Below are positions 31,501 to 37,124 of a DNA stretch of 64,000 nucleotides, piece by piece. The notes below the pieces were generated by a model that was not told the origin of the DNA, did no database searches, and saw nothing but the letters and a program-made list of their open reading frames with translations. The translations under genes and the position numbers were made by a program. Origin of the DNA: a bacterium (lineage in GTDB: Bacteria; Planctomycetota; Planctomycetia; Isosphaerales; Isosphaeraceae); the NCBI GenBank assembly GCA_016125085.1, contig WGMM01000030.1, positions 62,001-126,000 on the forward strand, read 5' to 3'. Position 1 is the first letter of the stretch; each line of letters starts with the position of its first letter.

Positions 31501-31882
31501 CGTTCTGGACATCGGCATCCGCACGGACAGAACCGGCCTGGCGAAGCTGAGAAATTTCTGGAACGATCCGGATACGTCCTACCGGGTCCGGATCGAAACG
31601 ATCGTCGACTCCCTGCTGCTCAACGGTCAGGACATGCTTCCCGATTCGACGATGGGCGACCGGTTGTCAGGAGGTTCGGGCCAGGACTGGTTCATTGGCC
31701 GTAACGCCCGGCGCACAGCCGGAGAAGTGCTGGGTTTCGCGATGCCGAAAGCCAGGCGAACACCCGCGAGCGTCGTTCGGACGACGGCGATTCCCCAGCC
31801 TGTCCGCATCGATACACCTTCGAAAAAAGCCACGCGAGTGGCCGTCGCCCCGAAACCGCCGACCGAAAGCCGCAATCGTTGA
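16577..31882 (+). CDS. Giant RTX-type, LExR-motif surface adhesin-like protein (5,101 residues)
   Basis: Start taken at ATG 16577; a TTG at 16532 would add 15 residues. The N-terminus is basic and then has LKLEHLEDRLVLA, the LEPR-XLL-like motif of giant planctomycete surface proteins. Domains in order: a beta-rich N-region; RTX-type GGxGxD nonapeptides (about residues 330-690); a very long Ala/Gly/Val-rich array (roughly 1,000-3,900) of units of about 65-70 residues following the scheme GDVxVxAxS..LxSIAGGxA..AVGGAVSV..I...TxAxIGxxAxVxA; a less regular beta-rich region; and a second RTX block (31262-31483). I noticed no cysteine in reading it. The array resembles LktA-type filamentous adhesin repeats. 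RTX blocks suggest calcium-dependent folding outside the cell. Its secretion route is unknown, and no transporter is nearby. A function in adhesion or matrix building is inferred. Confidence 0.88.
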   Translation: MLTPSQNPQDRVSKSVSRKNRQRHRLKLEHLEDRLVLAASPLVVDLEAIAPNLPHEAKLRVLPVGRTTQVQVVNALGTVLAQRALTDVSEVRIAGGPKDDTLTIDFSTPFSLPVRFDGGDGKDSLQITGSSITSTGLTVTDRDAGSFETKSATATALTTFTGIESIRDSSAGAKSVKGTENADIVEARDAGSVNDNSFEIAFDAGLVITYASASTITSLKIDTSAGSDTIDLGLLDSQFTGAVALEAGTGDDEITISGKTGPGSYSIDGGGNLDLLRIGRDADMTLTATQLNAGGLIFGISGFEAASLTGGVSGNLLDASAFPGNVSIYGGAGNDILRGGPGSDFLEGGTGDDALTGNGGDDVYRFALAAGLDLGQDTLAETFAGGRDRLDFRNSAAAISIDLAVTGPQTVADFAGAKLVVSLSAGDTFEDVEGGNGDDIIYGNAAGNALSGRGGNDTIDGRAGADTVHGDAGDDTLTGGLGTDVIAGGTNFDTIVEERDADMTLTDPTLIIGAESDTISEIEKAVLTGGDGANVIDASGFSGPVVLDGRGGNDILKGGTNSDTFTGGSGDDLLIGGFGGDTYAFDADSSLGTDTVIEGFGGGSDLLDFSQTDHAIFVNLGDDNLQAVNSNLKLILPSSIHVENVTGGSGRDTILGNSNNNVIDGGPGVDTVLGLGGFDVFVFSSDGADFTLDNPERLEIEATDSDDDLVLENFDIGSDVLRLRSINGTMSPIEFHGGDGVVIKTKGGKDRIVVESLSPDFRGPLIIDAGGDLLIDSPIVTGGRGLGLKAAGKLQIVANIFTGGGDLLLDAGKSIDIGREYSDNSPPRWLNSHIYKGLEPKSTTGSGSGMKVDVEVNTFGVVTVSIIDPGTGYFPGDKIVIADPQAGIKGDDLVITLGTIAPVTISTRNTSVTTGVSVGDSGDIRFQADHILVGPGSKLIADSTRGTSFAAGDIAMSVDEVAGFDLQGIANVDASMVAISLVGAELRGGHVTLDALANNTRVFFDDDTLTTPEFVAETVAGVVEGLAALIGGVAISRASAVITIDPATKIVATSVDANAAALTSATSSPIGLAVGVAIGIAESTAEVIVAGDITTTGDASFQARTDNTLDVRGDASAIVEFAAGIAVSVLNSSALVDIRESAMLNVGGDLRIQADDFDRNYTAARSNSGRDGSIAAAVAVSVENGKTIARLDGSANVGGDILVNALQQKGQILGSKLAVVPAYYTGVHAAAGVNTDATGDLLDDSMSAVVGTFIVGPLKRFFINPFVDAVKRALEMPAVSDALPFDVGAGIAVVVDNNFVEARIGDGANRVDPAGDDFVKSDGSIEVHARTSNVPDITAKSLMQNPPTVSGPRESLPKKTKFGGSVALASGTYNDTARAYVNDGAVVNAAGALSIRSETLNEIAAGLQDTFAQSPVPDFVSTDGVRTLHIGDIVSVADDHTAGGDPGKWYRYRGIDGVSKNLSQENYADLNRWDFLGMAEVFAAKSVIADVTNALANSFGVEKLFNSWSQATAASDKVAVAGAATVLVVDHESSAYIGAGATINQAPRFAQAEGIQHVSVEASSTNQGIHFGGNLALPGFNLSLANNSLTLDKPGAGARAGDTGVGASFLVINDVNAVSAVIADKARVHADSLKVAASNDVVAATLNASGSDASKRGFAGTFAFDSVDNRTLAQIDDGAIVTVGSAVVPGSDGESLVVEALDRTIVVNAVGGVGLGANVGAGASIGANLVRRDTQAVIGYATGDPADSHSLTGSITVAGPARVEAVNGGFVGTFSLAAAVARDSAKNPLGNDSVKLDFVDGNFIVSGGPALSGASISGDVALNIVDDHAIAAVSGMTGTFGAVLDIAATNDSIIALFAGAAAVTLSGGESSFGIAGAFASNAVISETKAFVSDSDLTSVGSLELQALQSDRVFSVTAGGAGAMRSSGIAAAGSVSVNVVLSDTLAFVQDARIDMHGDAAIEARDESAIWAGAGALALGGKAGVGVALSLNLIGFSTDTAIVPNRPGRTQAFVENSRLRFTSGGLSLLATADDPAADPRIISASASAGASTGGQGNIGGAGTVSVNVIKTVTEAFVTDSIVTGPDSVNIHAVDASGIVTVSGAVGVSQKVSFGAAFGYAEVANTTRAYLDNVDLTTSGALDVNAESKSVIGAATVGVAVGTGSSKLAAAGSASVNLITNTIDAHISDKVTADDAIDTSTISTGGDVSVSARDSSLIVSISGGASVASKGVAVGAAVGYDLIENAVLASIEDVTLDAVGPASSIEVSAESSATLVAVALGVGAGAGNFALGGSVAVNAIANSVDAHIANSPHVAAGDDVSVLAATSDTLISVAGGFAATKDAAVGAAISYTYIGGKFDVANPHAIDKNPANANRVSASIRNTPVIAGDDVIVSASDAQPTGNVPDNFDVFGAAVELPEEAKARIVTVTVGGAGAQNFALGGSVSAQVVAQTVNASIEGTQPVRAGGDVAISSTDKLDLTSISGGVAFGKAAIGAVVSTQVTKNQVNAAIGANADVRAGGNVSVLADRGMEIVPIAGAVGGASQVGIGGAIVTLVQRDSTVAAIGNDAKVTAVGSGASVSFPDQAQSEDGRRMSRPAFGVLVGATTFVDILGISLAGGLAGNVGLAGSAIGTDLSSTTSATIGTRALINQPSPNDPPMTPQLQNVRVFAADDTRIRSSAGALGVSGTVGVGVATDIELITKSTRAAIGTGAKVNAAEDVSVEAYSSEDLLSIVASVAGAGKVAVAGSIAVARLNLATTAEIGDSAIVTAQGNVIVAADDTTELTQAAGGISGAIVGAGATVATVVLDRQTNARIGNSAQVDAKAQRDAVMAPTGTIVESFAARPADDPVAVPAISQPEATDRSLWDSRKASAERKAIKGVAVSATSFDRHTLVGVSAGGGAVDVRGVGVVESATSTTQATIGDNADINLNRDGAGADQSVLVAALADYQNLGIGGTLSGGGVAATPGAEVLVLKLNTIARTGTNAEVSASRDVAVIATASEDLASIATTIAAGGAAFAGAAATIDLTNETTASLGSGSATHASNVAVQASDSTDLDIVAGSAAVGVGSTGVGGSVSIVNVRKRTTALVGDGASVDATGSVQGPVPGLDSEIAYDDQGNAVVTSQAISGLVVQAISGESILSIAASGSGGAFGGLAGVVNFANVDADTFATIGANAQINQNLPGSADQSVHVVALDRVRMLSIAGALSAGSIGGLSGGVDVGLIRNDTAAHIGDGAKVNAEKDVTVAGLSDTSIRSYVASAAAGVIGLAGAVSVYTIGGNLSAEGSSSLVARNGNSTSGYVDSRASAAPMLGNFSDATDDPERPGNDTLVSARTRLGNDLPRSAGSASMASVGVPSGTSATIGTGAIVDAGGDLVVAAKGLAQISQLTGSGQASLFGFGGSVSVLDINAPVKAIAGPSTQLSAGGLIAVRASADRNLGAEAYAGSVGGLVGLGAQVAVIHDGSTQSASLDAGVSVLAASRLEVTANDHAITSAKATGGTVGAVTGGASIARITADGSTSATIGANTLLGQFVPQGDPQTLGSLSISASSARDDHAVANAVTAAVVGGAGADAQVKVTPTITARLGDSSRVTAYGSTDITASAALRANSEALGLTFGGLTVGLSFARTELSPIMTSEIGQRAIVRIDGDMLVDTFYNETTDLTSDASQGSGAFAKAIAGSGALIAGSGATSTVVHRPELRSAVRENVFLEAQGDLEVMTVAKSKAIANALGGAVGVIGVGSVSASVDDLPLVFVNLHTGTGLRATGDIRFYAMFSGFANADATAAAGGIVGGAGASAVAVSAPFVHVTRFGTTSVLDPGSAFFFAGHDLSILSQANGSVIANSRGVTAGGVAVGVSDARAEWSPNSDVSLISGTSVVAGLIDQGDVSVKSLVNRTFDGAPLAGGPSANATASAGTALLGGAGATANALARPTASIGLGLSVILRSSVLVPGDVTVMTASGGLAQSVATAAAIGGLFAFGSTTSNATVQTFTGIAAGANTGLLASQSLVVTSRDENDANATSINSGAGFAGIALSNANALVTRQNSIVVRDNVNLTGPVNVVLNATSGNEVNAFSNADGRGFGAGADATATAVLASGGTTVDALIANPALANSRGASNFVEIGKGAKVTGGQITLASFEDGSAANATGRSFTAGAFTNSDAEARAYRLTGTDIYVRQGASLTAPQGQVRIVAMSLSPRSFAQSVATAQQAAGDSDTTAVNFLTSGSFVTAEPGSSITAGTLEVTGATAARPGSPAIDLFTDAVHAGMAIDFGTTTRSPNSSVFSGAVFDATIKLLSTTSPIPELIIAAEGTVTRQNLIEATSPAGDDNFLVRGNFPQLVAPAKFTISTPAVNGVTTGTVFRGRPTVDRSEFAFSDARIVNESTRSLTIGDLVIPANFAVTALVSYPVLAGSTFSPVLTGTAVGGTKLVIDNRGGGEIRIAGNLDNAQGTVEIDSPGGAIRQTGGTIRTRSLTIDSGSIGTSTARLAVNFTPLALGSSTLAGSTSGDAFFSVKTASANGDNPQSLLNFSTGGSLDVSVADGTRIVNGAAATAPTSLFVIGMSVGQSLTITSNQTNISMSDVSVPNGLATVFSNLGSVKGLGTATALRGNMADLRGGAGVGPITTQITALEGYGGNGNFVVTNQGHLRIGGVSAMGGVLAFGAVTITAFGSLRVEEQIQGTTLTLTTSDQATTGQDLVLLALVRATIGAITLNAADSFYALPLQGTVAVTTPSTLTINVDGPLIGNADPGVGSTIFVRAALDALSLVINGGPDNDSLALFRSWSSANNRPSTFNGQGGIDTLLGPDVGTVWVVNAINGGGLASTFSPNFSNVMNFTGVENLTGGAASDTFFFFSGGRVTGVINGGGGSNFMGYSQFGQGVVVDLRNRTATGIDQGFEAIDSITGSQFDDILIGDEGDNFLDGLGGNDILIGMGGSDILTGGDGDDALSGGDGRDILIGGRGNDTLFGDAGDDILVAGLTTYDAVLDIGIRTDRTGLAKLRNFWNDPDTSYRVRIETIVDSLLLNGQDMLPDSTMGDRLSGGSGQDWFIGRNARRTAGEVLGFAMPKARRTPASVVRTTAIPQPVRIDTPSKKATRVAVAPKPPTESRNR
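17560..18630 (+). repeat. N-terminal RTX (GGxGxDxxx) repeat blocks of the giant protein
   Basis: Translated blocks such as GGAGNDILRGGPGSDFLEGG, EGGNGDDIIYG, GRGGNDTIDG, GGSGDDLLIGG and GGSGRDTILG occur in four clusters, separated by stretches with an FDLGQDT/DFS-type spacer. This is the hemolysin-type calcium-binding nonapeptide repeat. The clusters are coding and belong to the gene at 16577-31882. Confidence 0.85.
31262..31483 (+). repeat. C-terminal RTX calcium-binding repeat block of the giant protein
   Basis: About eight consecutive nonapeptide-like units (FDDILIGDEG, GGNDILIGMG, GGDGDDALSGG, GRGNDTLFGD, AGDDILVAG) lie about 130 residues before the C-terminus. Placement near the C-terminus is like that of type I-secreted RTX proteins. 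Confidence 0.88.
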
Positions 31883-32366
31883 GGCGTATTGACGAAACCC
31901 CGGGACCCCCGGGCACCAGCTCGGAGATTTCGCGATTGAGATGAGACATACGCTGACTTGAGCGACCTCCGGGCTGGAGCTCGGAGGTCCCGGGCCGGAT
32001 CGTTCCGATTTTCAAGTTTGGGATATTTCGCCGATTCGGAACGGACTGGTTGACGAGCCGGTTACGAAGGATTAGTGTTCAATAAGCCTGCCTTCGATGC
32101 CTCCGGCAAAATTCGCCTGGAGATCGATATCCCGCTGGTCTTCCGATTGCTCCCGGCTTTCTCCCCTGCCCTGATCGTTCTGCGGAAACGATCGGTACCG
32201 GTGGATCGGCAGGCGTTCGGCCGCAACTTCTCTTGCCGTCGATTCCGATCGGGTGAATTGTGACTCTCCTTTTCGGACCCTCTCGAATGCCGTCTCCGAT
32301 CGCAATCCGGCGAATCTTTCGAAACCGGTCCTGGTCGGATCTCCTTCCGAAAAAGGAGACTCCGGC
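31883..32366. other. 484-bp intergenic region between the giant protein and the second PSD1 gene
   Basis: No convincing gene. A direct repeat of about 22-28 bp occurs at 31904-31931 and 31964-31991, exactly 60 bp apart. The second copy forms a perfect 8-bp hairpin. The right part should hold the promoter for the PSD1/DUF1501 cassette, but I see no clear consensus. The frame of the PSD1 gene is open back to 32253, and that part looks non-coding. Confidence 0.5.
31964..31989 (+). terminator. GC-rich hairpin after the giant gene, possible terminator
   Basis: GACCTCCG (31964-31971) and CGGAGGTC (31982-31989) are perfect inverted repeats around a 10-base loop, 82 bp after the stop codon. No T-run follows, so it would not be a classical intrinsic terminator. 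It could instead be a processing or attenuation hairpin. Confidence 0.35.
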
Positions 32367-35300
32367 GTGAGCATGTTCACGAGCCTCGCGGGAAATTCCT
32401 TCCGCTTTCGAGGTCGTCCGATCGATCGGTTCGCATTTCGGCGATTCGGTCTGGTGGCGTTTTCGCTGCTTTTCTTCATCCGCGGATCGATCGCTGCGGA
32501 CGATCCGGCCAGTTTCTTTCGGAACAAGGTCGAGCCGATCCTGCGCAAGAATTGCTATTCGTGCCATTCGCACGTGGCTGGGCGAGCCAAGGGCAGGCTG
32601 GTCCTCGACTGGAGAAGCGGCTGGACGCGTGGCGGTGATCGTGGTCCGGCGATCATTCCCGGCGATCCGGACGAAAGCGTGTTGATCCAGGCGATTCGCC
32701 ACGAGGAGCCGGATCTGAAAATGCCGGCCCAAAAACTCGCCGAAACCGATATCGCCACACTTGTCGATTGGGTCCGCACCGGAGCTTTCGACGATCGTAC
32801 GACTGAGCCCCTGCCCCGCAACCCGCTCGACTGGTGGTCGCTCCGACCGCTGAAAGCCCCGGCCGTTCCCGAATCGCCGAACGTATCGGCGGATTCGAAA
32901 TCGAATCCGGTCGATGCGTTCGTCCGTTCGAAATTGCAGGCCGCTGGACTTTCGCCATCGCCACAGGCGAACCCGCGAGACCTGATACGCCGATTGTATT
33001 TCGACCTGATCGGACTGCCGCCCACGCCTGAAGTCGTCGCAAAATTCGAAGCCGACCCTGACCCGGAAGCCTATGCCCGGCTCGTCGACGAATTGCTGAA
33101 TTCGCCCCGTTATGGCGAGCGCTGGGCCAGGCACTGGTTCGATACGATCCACTTCGCAGATTCGCACGGCTACGAACACGACGTCGGCCGCGATCATGCC
33201 TGGCCGTATCGGGATTACGTCATCGACGCCTTCAACCGCGACGTTCCCTGGGCCACGTTCGTGCGCCAGCAGATCGCCGTGGACGTATTCGAGCCTGAAG
33301 CGACCCACCTTATCCCGGCTCTCGGCTTTCTGGGCGCGGGCACGTTCGACTACAGCACTTACGCCACCGGTCCGGTGACGTTCGATTACCTCGACCGCGA
33401 CGACATGCTGACGCAGACGATGTCGGCCTTCGTCAGCACCACGGCCAACTGCGCCCGCTGCCACGACCATAAATTCGACCCGGTCACTCAGGATGATTAT
33501 TACGCACTTCAGGCCGTGTTTGCGGGCATCCTGAAGGGCGACATTCCCTACGACACCGAAACGGCGACAGGCGTGAAACGCCGCCGGCTCAACGCTTCTC
33601 TCGCAGCGGCCGAAAAACGCGACACGGCGATCCTCGCATCAGCCGACGTTCGGCAACTCGTGGACGACTGGCTGAAACATCGCGGCACCGGAGCGGCATG
33701 GGTGCCATTCGAAATGTATTCATTCATATCGAATGAAGGCGCGACACTGACCGTTCGGCCCGATGGCATGATCCTCGCGGGCGGCAAAGTTCCGGAGACC
33801 GATACGTACGTCATCACCGCCAAATCGCCACTTGCGCGTTTGACTGCATTTCGGCTCGACCTCGCCCCCGACGCTTCCCTGCCCACTCAAGGCCCCGGGC
33901 GTGCCCCGAACGGAAACCTGCATCTTTCCGAAGTCGTTCTGACCGCTTTCGAACCTGGCACGAAGTCAGGCAGAGTCGTTCCCATCGCTCGTGCCACTGC
34001 GGATTTCGATCAGGAAGGCTGGTCGGTCGATCGAGCCCTGGACGGTGATCCCAAAACCGCCTGGGGCATCCATCCCGCGGTCGGTCAGCCCCATCATGCG
34101 GTTTTCGAACTGGCGGCCCCGCTGGAATTGCCTTCGGGATCTTCACTGACGATCCAATTGAAACAACTGCACGGCGGATCGCATCTGATCGGTGCATTTC
34201 GGCTGTCCGCGACTGACGCACCTCCGAGCCAGGCGATCGCCTTGCCGCAAGTCGTGCAAAATGCACTTGGCAAGCCGGCGGAATCGCGATCTGCGGACGA
34301 CAATCTTTCGATCGCTGCACACGTTACGAAGCTCGCGGCCCGGGAGGAGCTTTCACGCTTGCCCAAACCCGCCAGCGTTTATGCCGTGGGGCCTTCGGTC
34401 ACCATCCCCATGGGCGACGGCAAACCAGGCCTAGCAGCCGCAATCGCAGCGCCGAAGACCGTGCATGTGCTGGCCCGTGGAGAGATCGACAAGCCTCGTC
34501 AAGTCGTCGGGCCGGGCTCCATTTCGATCATGAAACACGCGCCGGGACGATTCGAAATCCCGCCGAATGCGCCCGAATCCGCCCGCCGTGCTGCATTGGC
34601 CGACTGGATCGCGCATCGGGATAACGTGCTCACCTGGCGCAGCATCGTCAATCGAGTCTGGCATTATCATTTCGGCCGAGGTCTTTGCGATACGCCCAGC
34701 GATTTCGGACGAATGGGCGGCTCGCCTTCGCATCCTGAGCTGATCGACTGGCTGGCCGTGCATTTCCGCGACGAAATGCATGGTTCGCTCAAAAGCCTGC
34801 ACCGGCTGATCGTCACCAGCGAAACTTATCGCCAGGCTTCGGCGGATCGTCCCGAAGCGGCCGCCGTCGACGCCGACAACCGACTTTTGTGGCGGCAGAA
34901 CCGTCAGAGACTCGATGCCGACACGTTTCGCGACAGCGTCCTTTCGATCTCCGGCCGGATCGACCTTGCCATGGGCGGGCCTGCCATTCGGAACTTCACC
35001 TCCTCACCTGGAGCGCAGCTGACGCCGAAGCTCGATTACACAGCCTACGACTGGTCATCGCCCGGCTCGAACCGCCGCAGCATCTATCGCTACGTCTGGC
35101 GCGGCATTCCCGATCCTTTGATGGCCGCCCTCGACTTTCCTGATCTCGGCCTGCTTTCGCCGGTGCGGGGCTTCTCGGTTTCGCCGCTGCAATCGCTCGC
35201 ATTGTATAATGACAACTTCGTGCTGCATCATGCCCGGGCGATGGCCGAACGCATCGCCGGTGCGACCGAACACCCGGATAAGCAGATCGACATGGCCATT

Positions 35301-35429
35301 CGCCTGGGCTGGCAGCGGGATGCCGCCTTGGGCGAACGTGAGCGATTCCGGGCCTATCTTGATCGCCACGGCCTTCCTGCCCTTTGCCGGGTAATCATGA
35401 ACTCGAATGAGTTTCTGTTCATACCCTGA
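32367..35429 (+). CDS. Planctomycete cytochrome / PSD1 protein (PSCyt1-DUF1549-DUF1553), second copy
   Basis: Start chosen at GTG 32367 because AAGGAGA at 32353-32359 sits seven bases upstream; ATG 32373 is two codons later. This gives 1,020 residues. A hydrophobic segment (FGLVAFSLLFFIRGSIAA) acts as signal peptide or anchor. Then comes the cytochrome-type motif CYSCH (Cys63, Cys66, His67, at the same positions as in the first copy), and GDPDESVLIQAIRHEEPDLKMP. DUF1549 shows RYGERWARHWFDTIHFADSHG and CARCHDHKFDPVTQDDYYAL. A middle beta-rich, F5/8-like stretch follows (about residues 480-680), then DUF1553 with NRVWHYHFGRGLCDTPSDFG and LQSLALYND. It pairs with the DUF1501 gene 13 bp downstream. 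The role is probably extracellular polymer processing; the reaction is unproven. Confidence 0.92.
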   Translation: MSMFTSLAGNSFRFRGRPIDRFAFRRFGLVAFSLLFFIRGSIAADDPASFFRNKVEPILRKNCYSCHSHVAGRAKGRLVLDWRSGWTRGGDRGPAIIPGDPDESVLIQAIRHEEPDLKMPAQKLAETDIATLVDWVRTGAFDDRTTEPLPRNPLDWWSLRPLKAPAVPESPNVSADSKSNPVDAFVRSKLQAAGLSPSPQANPRDLIRRLYFDLIGLPPTPEVVAKFEADPDPEAYARLVDELLNSPRYGERWARHWFDTIHFADSHGYEHDVGRDHAWPYRDYVIDAFNRDVPWATFVRQQIAVDVFEPEATHLIPALGFLGAGTFDYSTYATGPVTFDYLDRDDMLTQTMSAFVSTTANCARCHDHKFDPVTQDDYYALQAVFAGILKGDIPYDTETATGVKRRRLNASLAAAEKRDTAILASADVRQLVDDWLKHRGTGAAWVPFEMYSFISNEGATLTVRPDGMILAGGKVPETDTYVITAKSPLARLTAFRLDLAPDASLPTQGPGRAPNGNLHLSEVVLTAFEPGTKSGRVVPIARATADFDQEGWSVDRALDGDPKTAWGIHPAVGQPHHAVFELAAPLELPSGSSLTIQLKQLHGGSHLIGAFRLSATDAPPSQAIALPQVVQNALGKPAESRSADDNLSIAAHVTKLAAREELSRLPKPASVYAVGPSVTIPMGDGKPGLAAAIAAPKTVHVLARGEIDKPRQVVGPGSISIMKHAPGRFEIPPNAPESARRAALADWIAHRDNVLTWRSIVNRVWHYHFGRGLCDTPSDFGRMGGSPSHPELIDWLAVHFRDEMHGSLKSLHRLIVTSETYRQASADRPEAAAVDADNRLLWRQNRQRLDADTFRDSVLSISGRIDLAMGGPAIRNFTSSPGAQLTPKLDYTAYDWSSPGSNRRSIYRYVWRGIPDPLMAALDFPDLGLLSPVRGFSVSPLQSLALYNDNFVLHHARAMAERIAGATEHPDKQIDMAIRLGWQRDAALGERERFRAYLDRHGLPALCRVIMNSNEFLFIP

Positions 35430-35442
35430 CGGGAGACGACGC

Positions 35443-36876
35443 ATGATCGACCGGATCTCGACCCGTCGGCAAGCCTTTGCGAAAAGCGGCGGGGCGTTCG
35501 CTCTGCTGGCGCTTGGTCATCTGCTCGGCAGGGACGCGGGTGCGAATTCGCCCGGTAACTCATCGCATCCTGCCGAATTTCCGGTTCGGCATCATCCACC
35601 TCGTGTCCGCCGGGTCATTCAGTTATTCATGACCGGCGGCGCCAGCCCGATGGATACGTTCGATTACAAGCCGGAACTCGCTCGGCTGCATGGGCAGATG
35701 CTTGGGCCGAAGGAGAAGCCGGAAGGCTTCACCGCTCCGGCCGGCGCGATTATGAAAAGCCCGTTCGCATTCGCTCAGCATGGGCAGTCAGGCCGGTGGG
35801 TGAGCAGCGTTTTCCCGGAACAGGCGAAGCTGGTCGACGAAATGGCCTTCCTCATGGCCATGAAAACGAAGACCAACGTGCATGGCCCGGGCACCTACAT
35901 GATGAACAGCGGCTTCCTGCTTCCGGGGTTTCCCTGCATGGGGGCCTGGATTTCCTATGCCCTTGGAAACCTGACCGATAATCTGCCGACGTTTGTCGTT
36001 CTGCCTGATGAACGTGGCCTGCCCTACAACCAGAAGGGCTGCTTCAGCGCAGGCTTTCTGCCGTCGACTCACGAAGGCGTGGTAATCGATACCGGTGCGA
36101 AAGTGCCGATCCCCGATCTTCAGCCCGACCCCAGTTTCGCATTCGCCAGCGATGCTGCCGATCACGACGGGCTGGCCCTGCTTAAGTCGATCGATCAGGA
36201 ACACGCTCGCCGGTTTCCGGGCGATGCCAGGCTCGATGCCCGAATTGCCAGTTACGAGCTGGCAGCACGCATGCAGCTCTCCGCCCCCGAAGCCTTCGAC
36301 GTTTCGAACGAATCGAAGCAAATCCAGAACGCCTACGGCATGCACGACGCTCCGACAGCCTCGTTCGGCCGCCGCTGCCTGCTGGCCCGGCGGCTCGTGG
36401 AACGGGGCGTCCGGTTCGTGCAGGTGTGGAGCGGCCCGCAGGGGGCCGTCAATAACTGGGACAACCACGGCGACATTCCCAAAGACCTGCCGCCGATGGC
36501 CCTGAGCGTCGACCGGCCGATCGCGGCACTGCTGCGTGATTTGAAATCCCGCGGACTGGACGACGATACGCTGGTGATCTGGACGACCGAATTCGGCCGC
36601 ACGCCGTTCGCCCAGGCCAGCGTGGGCCGCGACCACAACGGCGGCAGCTTCGTGACCTGGCTCTGGGGCGCCGGAATCAAGCCCGGCGTGGCGCACGGCC
36701 GCAGCGACGATCTCGGCTATCAGGCCGTCGAGAACGAAACCTGGTGCTACGACCTGCATGCGACGATCCTGCACCTGCTCGGCATTGACCATACCCGACT
36801 GACCGTGCGTCAGAACGGCGTCGACCGCCGCCTGACCGACGTTCACGGCCACGTCATCCACCAGATTCTGTCGTGA
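35443..36876 (+). CDS. DUF1501 secreted protein (sulfatase/alkaline-phosphatase-fold), second copy
   Basis: Start chosen at ATG 35443, with GGGAGA at 35431-35436 six bases upstream; the frame is also open from 35407 inside the PSD1 gene. The protein has 477 residues. The N-terminus STRRQAFAKSGGAFALLALG is a Tat-like signal. Family motifs are QLFMTGGASPMDTFDYKPEL, ARRLVERGVRFVQVW, IWTTEFGRTPFAQ, VGRDHNGGSF and LLGIDHTRL. It is more distant from the first DUF1501 copy than a recent duplication would be, so the two cassettes are probably separately acquired or old paralogues. It is co-transcribed with the PSD1 gene. Confidence 0.93.
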   Translation: MIDRISTRRQAFAKSGGAFALLALGHLLGRDAGANSPGNSSHPAEFPVRHHPPRVRRVIQLFMTGGASPMDTFDYKPELARLHGQMLGPKEKPEGFTAPAGAIMKSPFAFAQHGQSGRWVSSVFPEQAKLVDEMAFLMAMKTKTNVHGPGTYMMNSGFLLPGFPCMGAWISYALGNLTDNLPTFVVLPDERGLPYNQKGCFSAGFLPSTHEGVVIDTGAKVPIPDLQPDPSFAFASDAADHDGLALLKSIDQEHARRFPGDARLDARIASYELAARMQLSAPEAFDVSNESKQIQNAYGMHDAPTASFGRRCLLARRLVERGVRFVQVWSGPQGAVNNWDNHGDIPKDLPPMALSVDRPIAALLRDLKSRGLDDDTLVIWTTEFGRTPFAQASVGRDHNGGSFVTWLWGAGIKPGVAHGRSDDLGYQAVENETWCYDLHATILHLLGIDHTRLTVRQNGVDRRLTDVHGHVIHQILS

Positions 36877-37124
36877 CCCCAATTCGTCGAAGCTTCATCA
36901 TCCAGGAGAAAATCACTCAACCACTGGGAGCGATCGTCACGATATTGCCCTTCCAGCTTGCGATGAACGAAGACGACACAGCCCGGATCGAAATCCCGGA
37001 ATTTCTGATCGAATGGCACTTCGGGCCGGTTGGCACTGGCTCCTCAGAGACTTGAAAGAGAACGAGCCGGAACCCCGATCCCGCGGCTCGAATGGTCTTT
37101 CGATCGGCCGAAAGCGAATCGAAG

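Noticed and set aside
32079..33470. A 463-codon minus-strand frame over the start of the second PSD1 gene, and 35788-36882 over DUF1501
   Set aside because: The sense strand has SD-preceded starts, signal peptides and family motifs; the antisense frames do not.
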